Shown: one piece after another, positions 60,868 to 64,000 of the stretch
Numbering within the stretch: position 1 is the stretch's first letter
Layout of the letters: each line of letters starts with the position of its first letter
The notes under the pieces: model-generated
Seen by the model: only the letters and a program-made list of their open reading frames with translations
Database searches by the model: none
Told to the model about the DNA's origin: nothing
Source: Nonomuraea gerenzanensis
Lineage (GTDB): Bacteria > Actinomycetota > Actinomycetes > Streptosporangiales > Streptosporangiaceae
Assembly (NCBI RefSeq): GCF_020215645.1
Contig: NZ_CP084058.1
Location: 8,804,001-8,868,000, forward strand
Length of the DNA: 64,000 bases
Direction: 5' to 3'
Translations under genes and position numbers: made by a program

Positions 60868-62085
60868 TCAGGCCCAGGGGAACAGGATGTCCAGCAGGCC
60901 CTTGCGCTCCTCCTGCGTCGGCGTGGGCGCCGGCGCCTGGGTCTGGGCGGGGGGCTGGGTGGTCGTCGAGTTCCCCGAGTCGCCCGTGTCGTCCTGCTTG
61001 TTCGTCGAGGACGACGAGGAGGAGTCGTCGCCGCCGCCGTCCTGCCCGCGCGAGTCCGCGGTGTCGTTCATCGTGTCCTGCGGCTCGCCGGTGGCCTTGC
61101 GGGTCGGCTCGGTGGTGGCCTTCTGCCGCGTGGGAGTCGGGCGCGGCTCGGCCTCGCGCGTGGGCCGGGCCCGCTCCTGCGTCGGCGTCGGGATTGCGGA
61201 CTCGGGCTCGGACGGCTCGTCGGTGACCGAATCCGTCGGCTCGGGCGTCTCCACCGGCTCCTCGACCGGCGCCTCCTCCGGAGCGGCGGACTCCGACGGC
61301 GAGGTCACCTCGCCCGCGCTGGCGCACTGCACGCCGGCGCACGGGTCGTCGGAGGAGGTGCCGGTGAGCATCCAGCCGGCGCCCACGCCGACCAGCACCA
61401 CCGCGACGGCGGCCACCAGCAGCACCCTGGTACGGCGGCGCACCTCCCCCTCGCCTCCGGATGAGCGCCCGTCGTAGGAGTCACCCGAGTCGTCGGTCCA
61501 GCCCGAGCCGAGGAAGCCGCGCTTGGGGCGCTCCTCGTCCAGGTCGTCGCCGTGCCCCGACTCGTAGCTGCGGTCCAGCGGGAGGTAGGGGTTGTCGTCG
61601 TCGTCGTCCGCCACCCGGTGCGGCCCGCTGTGCTCGGCCAATTCGTCGTACGGCGAGCCGGCGCGCACCTCGTGCGGCCCGCTCGGCTCGTCGTAGTACG
61701 TGTCGGCGCGCAGGTCGTGCGGCCCGCTCGCGCCGGCCGGGTCGTAGCCCCCCAGCACGTCGTGGGGGCCGCTCTGGCCGCCGAGGTCGTAGGCGGCGGG
61801 GGCGGCGCCGAGCACGTCGCGCGGGTCGCCGGCCAACACGTCGTGCGGCGGGGCGGGGTCGGCGAGCACGTCGCGCGGGGTCTCACCGATCAGCTGCGGC
61901 TCGCCGGTCAGCGCGCCCCTGTCGGGCGGCAGGATGTAGGTCTCGTTGCCGACGACCTGGATGGCGGGCTGCTCGTCAGTGTCGTCGGTGCTCCACCGTG
62001 GAGAGAGCACGTCACCCGTCATCTCCGGGTTTAACGACTTACCCTGCCCGTCCTCGTATGGCCTGTCGTTCTCGTCGCGCGCCAC
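60868..62085 (-). CDS. Single-pass membrane protein with SGPHDV repeats
   Basis: 405 aa. Acidic cytoplasmic N-terminus with seven or so degenerate repeats of the type SGPHDVLGG / RDVLADPAPPHDVLAG (residues 70-150), then one helix near 220-240 (VLLVAAVAVVLVGVGAGWML). The extracellular part is Pro/Thr/Glu-rich and disordered (TPTQERARPTREAEPRPTPT), with a Ser run and the end GLLDILFPWA. A cysteine pair CAGVQC follows the helix. No enzymatic fold. It may be a wall-spanning stalk or divisome/kinase substrate. It is 139 bases downstream of the LCP gene, same strand. Confidence 0.75.
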   Translation of the reverse strand: MARDENDRPYEDGQGKSLNPEMTGDVLSPRWSTDDTDEQPAIQVVGNETYILPPDRGALTGEPQLIGETPRDVLADPAPPHDVLAGDPRDVLGAAPAAYDLGGQSGPHDVLGGYDPAGASGPHDLRADTYYDEPSGPHEVRAGSPYDELAEHSGPHRVADDDDDNPYLPLDRSYESGHGDDLDEERPKRGFLGSGWTDDSGDSYDGRSSGGEGEVRRRTRVLLVAAVAVVLVGVGAGWMLTGTSSDDPCAGVQCASAGEVTSPSESAAPEEAPVEEPVETPEPTDSVTDEPSEPESAIPTPTQERARPTREAEPRPTPTRQKATTEPTRKATGEPQDTMNDTADSRGQDGGGDDSSSSSSTNKQDDTGDSGNSTTTQPPAQTQAPAPTPTQEERKGLLDILFPWA

Positions 62086-62224
62086 GGTGGAACCTCTCTT
62101 GTACGAATAGTAACCGCGCCCCTTCCTACCACTACTTGTCCGGAAATTTCACTTGTTTCCCTAAAATCACTCTGAGTAACAATCGCCCCAGAGCGTCACC
62201 AGCCGAGCACGGAGCCGAGCGGCG

Positions 62225-63793
62225 TCACTTGCACGGGTCCGTGTTGCTGTCCACGACCTTGTCCTTGAGCGCGTCCGGGATCGCCGACTGGACCCGGACC
62301 CCCGGCCAGTCCTTGCCGATGACGAGCTGGATGACCGGCCCGGTGGCCGGCTGGGCGGGCGGGCTCTTCAGCTCGTACGGCTGCGAGGCGACCGCCTTGA
62401 CCTTGCCCTGCACGGGCGTGCGCTTGTCCTTCGACAGCCGGGCGGCCACCGCGTCCCCGTAGGCGGGGCCGTCCGTGGCGTCCTTCTTGGCGTACCTGAT
62501 CGTGGTGGTGTCGGCTGGCGCGGCGTTGCCCACCTGCGTGACCACGAAGCCCTGCGCGGCCAGCGCGTCCGCCACCTGAAGGGCCTTGCCCTGCTCGCCG
62601 GTGGCGTTGAGCACCTGCAGGCGCACCTGCTCGTGCTCGATCTTCGGCGCGCTCGTCCTGGCGGCCGACGCGGTGGGCTTGATGTCGGTGTCGTTGCGCA
62701 CGGCCTCGAAGAAGTCGCGCGCCGCCGGCTGGGCGAACTGCACCCTGGCCGTGTTCTCCGGGTACGGCTCGGTGGGCACCGTGATGCCCTTGAGCTCCTT
62801 GGCGGTCAGCCCGCTGACGCTCCTGGCGATCTCCAGCATGCGGTCCAGGCCGAGGCCGTCGTCCACGGTGACGGCCTGGGTGGCGGCCTGGAGGAAGGCG
62901 TTCAGCTTGCCGGGGTCGGTGAGCAGGCCGCCGTCGGTGACCTTCTTCATCACCTGGGTGAGGAAGATCTGCTGGCGCTCGATCCGGCTGAGGTCGCTGC
63001 CGTCGCCCAGGGAGTACCTGGTCCGTACGTAGCCCAGCGCCTGCTCCCCGTTGACCGTGTGCCTGCCGGCGCCGAGCACGAACTTGGCCTCTTTGTCGTT
63101 GACGGCCTTGGGCAGGCAGATCTCGATGCCGCCGAGCGCGTCGATGATGCCCTTGAAGCCGGTGAAGTCGACCTTCACGAAGTGGTCGATCTTGATGTTG
63201 GTCAGCGACTCGAGGGTCTTGATCGTGCAGTTGATGCCGCCGTCGTTGAAGGCGGAGTTGACCTGGCGCAGCCCGGCGGCCAGCACGGCCCCGTTCCTGC
63301 CCTTGCACTCGGGGATCTGCACCATCGAGTCGCGCGGGAAGCTGATCATCGTGGCGCCGTCGCGGTTGGGCGCGATGTGCAGGAGCATGATCGTGTCGGT
63401 GCGCTCGCCCGCCCCCACGGTCGTGGCGCCGTACTTCTTGTTGTCGCCCTCGCGGGAGTCGGAGCCGACGAGCAGCACGTTGAGCGCGCCGGTGTCGGGC
63501 GGGCGGGTGGTGCCCGGGTCGATGGGCTCGCGCGGGATGCGGTCGTCGAGGTAGCGGTAGTAGCCGTACGCGCCGAGCGCGACGGCCACCAGCACCAGCG
63601 TCAGCGCGACACTCACCCAGCCCAGCGGCGTCAGCGGGTTGCGCGACGGCGTGGAGCGGCGTGTGCGTCCGGACTGTTTCGGGGCCCGCGACGGGGCCCG
63701 CATCGGGGGCCCGGGATGCGGCATCGGGACGGCACGCCGCCCCGGACCGCCCTCACTCCGCCGTTCTCTCACGCGGTCCACCCCCTGCGCCAT
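62225..63793 (-). CDS. LytR-CpsA-Psr (LCP) cell-wall glycopolymer ligase
   Basis: 522 aa from ATG 63793 (MAQGVDRVRERR); the open frame before it lacks a ribosome site. Basic cytoplasmic N-terminus, helix near residues 60-82 (VSVALTLVLVAVALGAYGYY), LCP domain about 105-280 with VLLVGSDSRE, ERTDTIMLLHI, SFPRDSMVQIP, NSAFNDGGINC and RIERQQIFL. A LytR_C domain (VRLQVLNATGEQGKALQVAD, about 395-500) ends the protein. It transfers teichoic-acid-like or arabinogalactan-type polymers to peptidoglycan. Confidence 0.94.
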   Translation of the reverse strand: MAQGVDRVRERRSEGGPGRRAVPMPHPGPPMRAPSRAPKQSGRTRRSTPSRNPLTPLGWVSVALTLVLVAVALGAYGYYRYLDDRIPREPIDPGTTRPPDTGALNVLLVGSDSREGDNKKYGATTVGAGERTDTIMLLHIAPNRDGATMISFPRDSMVQIPECKGRNGAVLAAGLRQVNSAFNDGGINCTIKTLESLTNIKIDHFVKVDFTGFKGIIDALGGIEICLPKAVNDKEAKFVLGAGRHTVNGEQALGYVRTRYSLGDGSDLSRIERQQIFLTQVMKKVTDGGLLTDPGKLNAFLQAATQAVTVDDGLGLDRMLEIARSVSGLTAKELKGITVPTEPYPENTARVQFAQPAARDFFEAVRNDTDIKPTASAARTSAPKIEHEQVRLQVLNATGEQGKALQVADALAAQGFVVTQVGNAAPADTTTIRYAKKDATDGPAYGDAVAARLSKDKRTPVQGKVKAVASQPYELKSPPAQPATGPVIQLVIGKDWPGVRVQSAIPDALKDKVVDSNTDPCK

Positions 63794-64000
63794 GATCGCG
63801 AAGCATAGCCACAAACCGGTATTCGCAAGATAAGTACCGTCATCTCGGCTTGTTCGCCTGTTCATCATGAGCGAGACGATGGCCCTGCGGATAGTCCCTT
63901 CTCACCCCGAGCGAGGGCTCCATCCAATGCACCCGAATGCGGGGCGACACCACGCAGGGTGACGCCATCATGACGGTCATGCTGTTGACCGAGATGGCCC

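Noticed and set aside
63869..64000. Start of a rightward gene at ATG 63970
   Set aside because: Only ten codons fit in the window (MTVMLLTEMA) and the ribosome site is weak; insufficient to call.

Overview
This is a GC-rich actinobacterial chromosome segment. The signs are high third-position GC, frequent GTG and TTG starts, 4-base ATGA/GTGA overlaps, mycothiol-linked enzyme families, HemQ-type haem synthesis, leaderless promoters and LCP/class F sortase cell-wall genes. Gene content and style fit Streptosporangiales (Nonomuraea-like); that is an inference, not an identification. There is no phage, IS element, CRISPR array, rRNA or tRNA that I can support. It reads as ordinary core and semi-core chromosome with several small accessory or decaying loci.

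Layout. 1-9.9 kb: rsgA (runs off the left edge), an ECF sigma/anti-sigma pair, a secreted CHRD protein, glyA behind a ZTP (pfl) riboswitch, a broken kinase beside an intact Ser/Thr kinase, YihY and YccF membrane proteins, and a TIGR03084 protein. 9.9-13.5 kb: assimilatory sulfate reduction operon (leaderless cysteine leader peptide, sir, small zinc ribbon, cysH, sirohydrochlorin chelatase). 13.6-24.6 kb: DUF1707/LiaF-like, ankyrin/HEAT, HD hydrolase, His-rich secreted protein, a second ECF sigma with a maleylpyruvate-isomerase-type partner, OsmC, glgX, a RibD-like reductase and ATP-dependent DNA ligase. 24.6-35.5 kb: pgeF, an internally deleted enoyl-CoA hydratase, isochorismatase, methyltransferase, aldehyde dehydrogenase, TPR, hydrolase, two tandem RNHCP proteins and a fused double acyl-CoA dehydrogenase. 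35.5-42 kb: class F sortase with a repeat-rich surface protein, metallo-beta-lactamase-fold hydrolase, a LigD-type polymerase/primase, msrB. 42-49 kb: hemQ, hemY and hemE around a DUF4349 lipoprotein, then DUF3000 and RNase D. 49-64 kb: a three-gene sugar-type catabolic cassette, an ABC exporter/two-component operon, a rifampin-phosphotransferase-like protein, a second catabolic operon headed by a LacI regulator, and an LCP cell-wall ligase.

How the parts connect. Two near-identical LacI-type palindromes (48911-48924 and 60728-60741) link the oxidoreductase/DUF993/TIM-barrel cassette to the leftward lacI/epimerase/phosphodiesterase operon 9 kb away, suggesting one split regulon for an unidentified (possibly glycosidic or cyclitol) substrate. 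The sulfur operon is probably controlled by ribosome stalling on tandem Cys codons of a leaderless leader peptide, and glyA by ZTP.

The most unusual genome-level pattern is that five gene ends (near 16.0, 18.4, 21.8, 26.8 and 31.3 kb) carry degenerate tandem repeats, in at least four of which the unit resembles the adjacent gene's own 3' end including the stop codon. At 18.4 kb this has created a 19-codon mini-ORF coupled on both sides by TGATG between a sigma factor and its neighbour.
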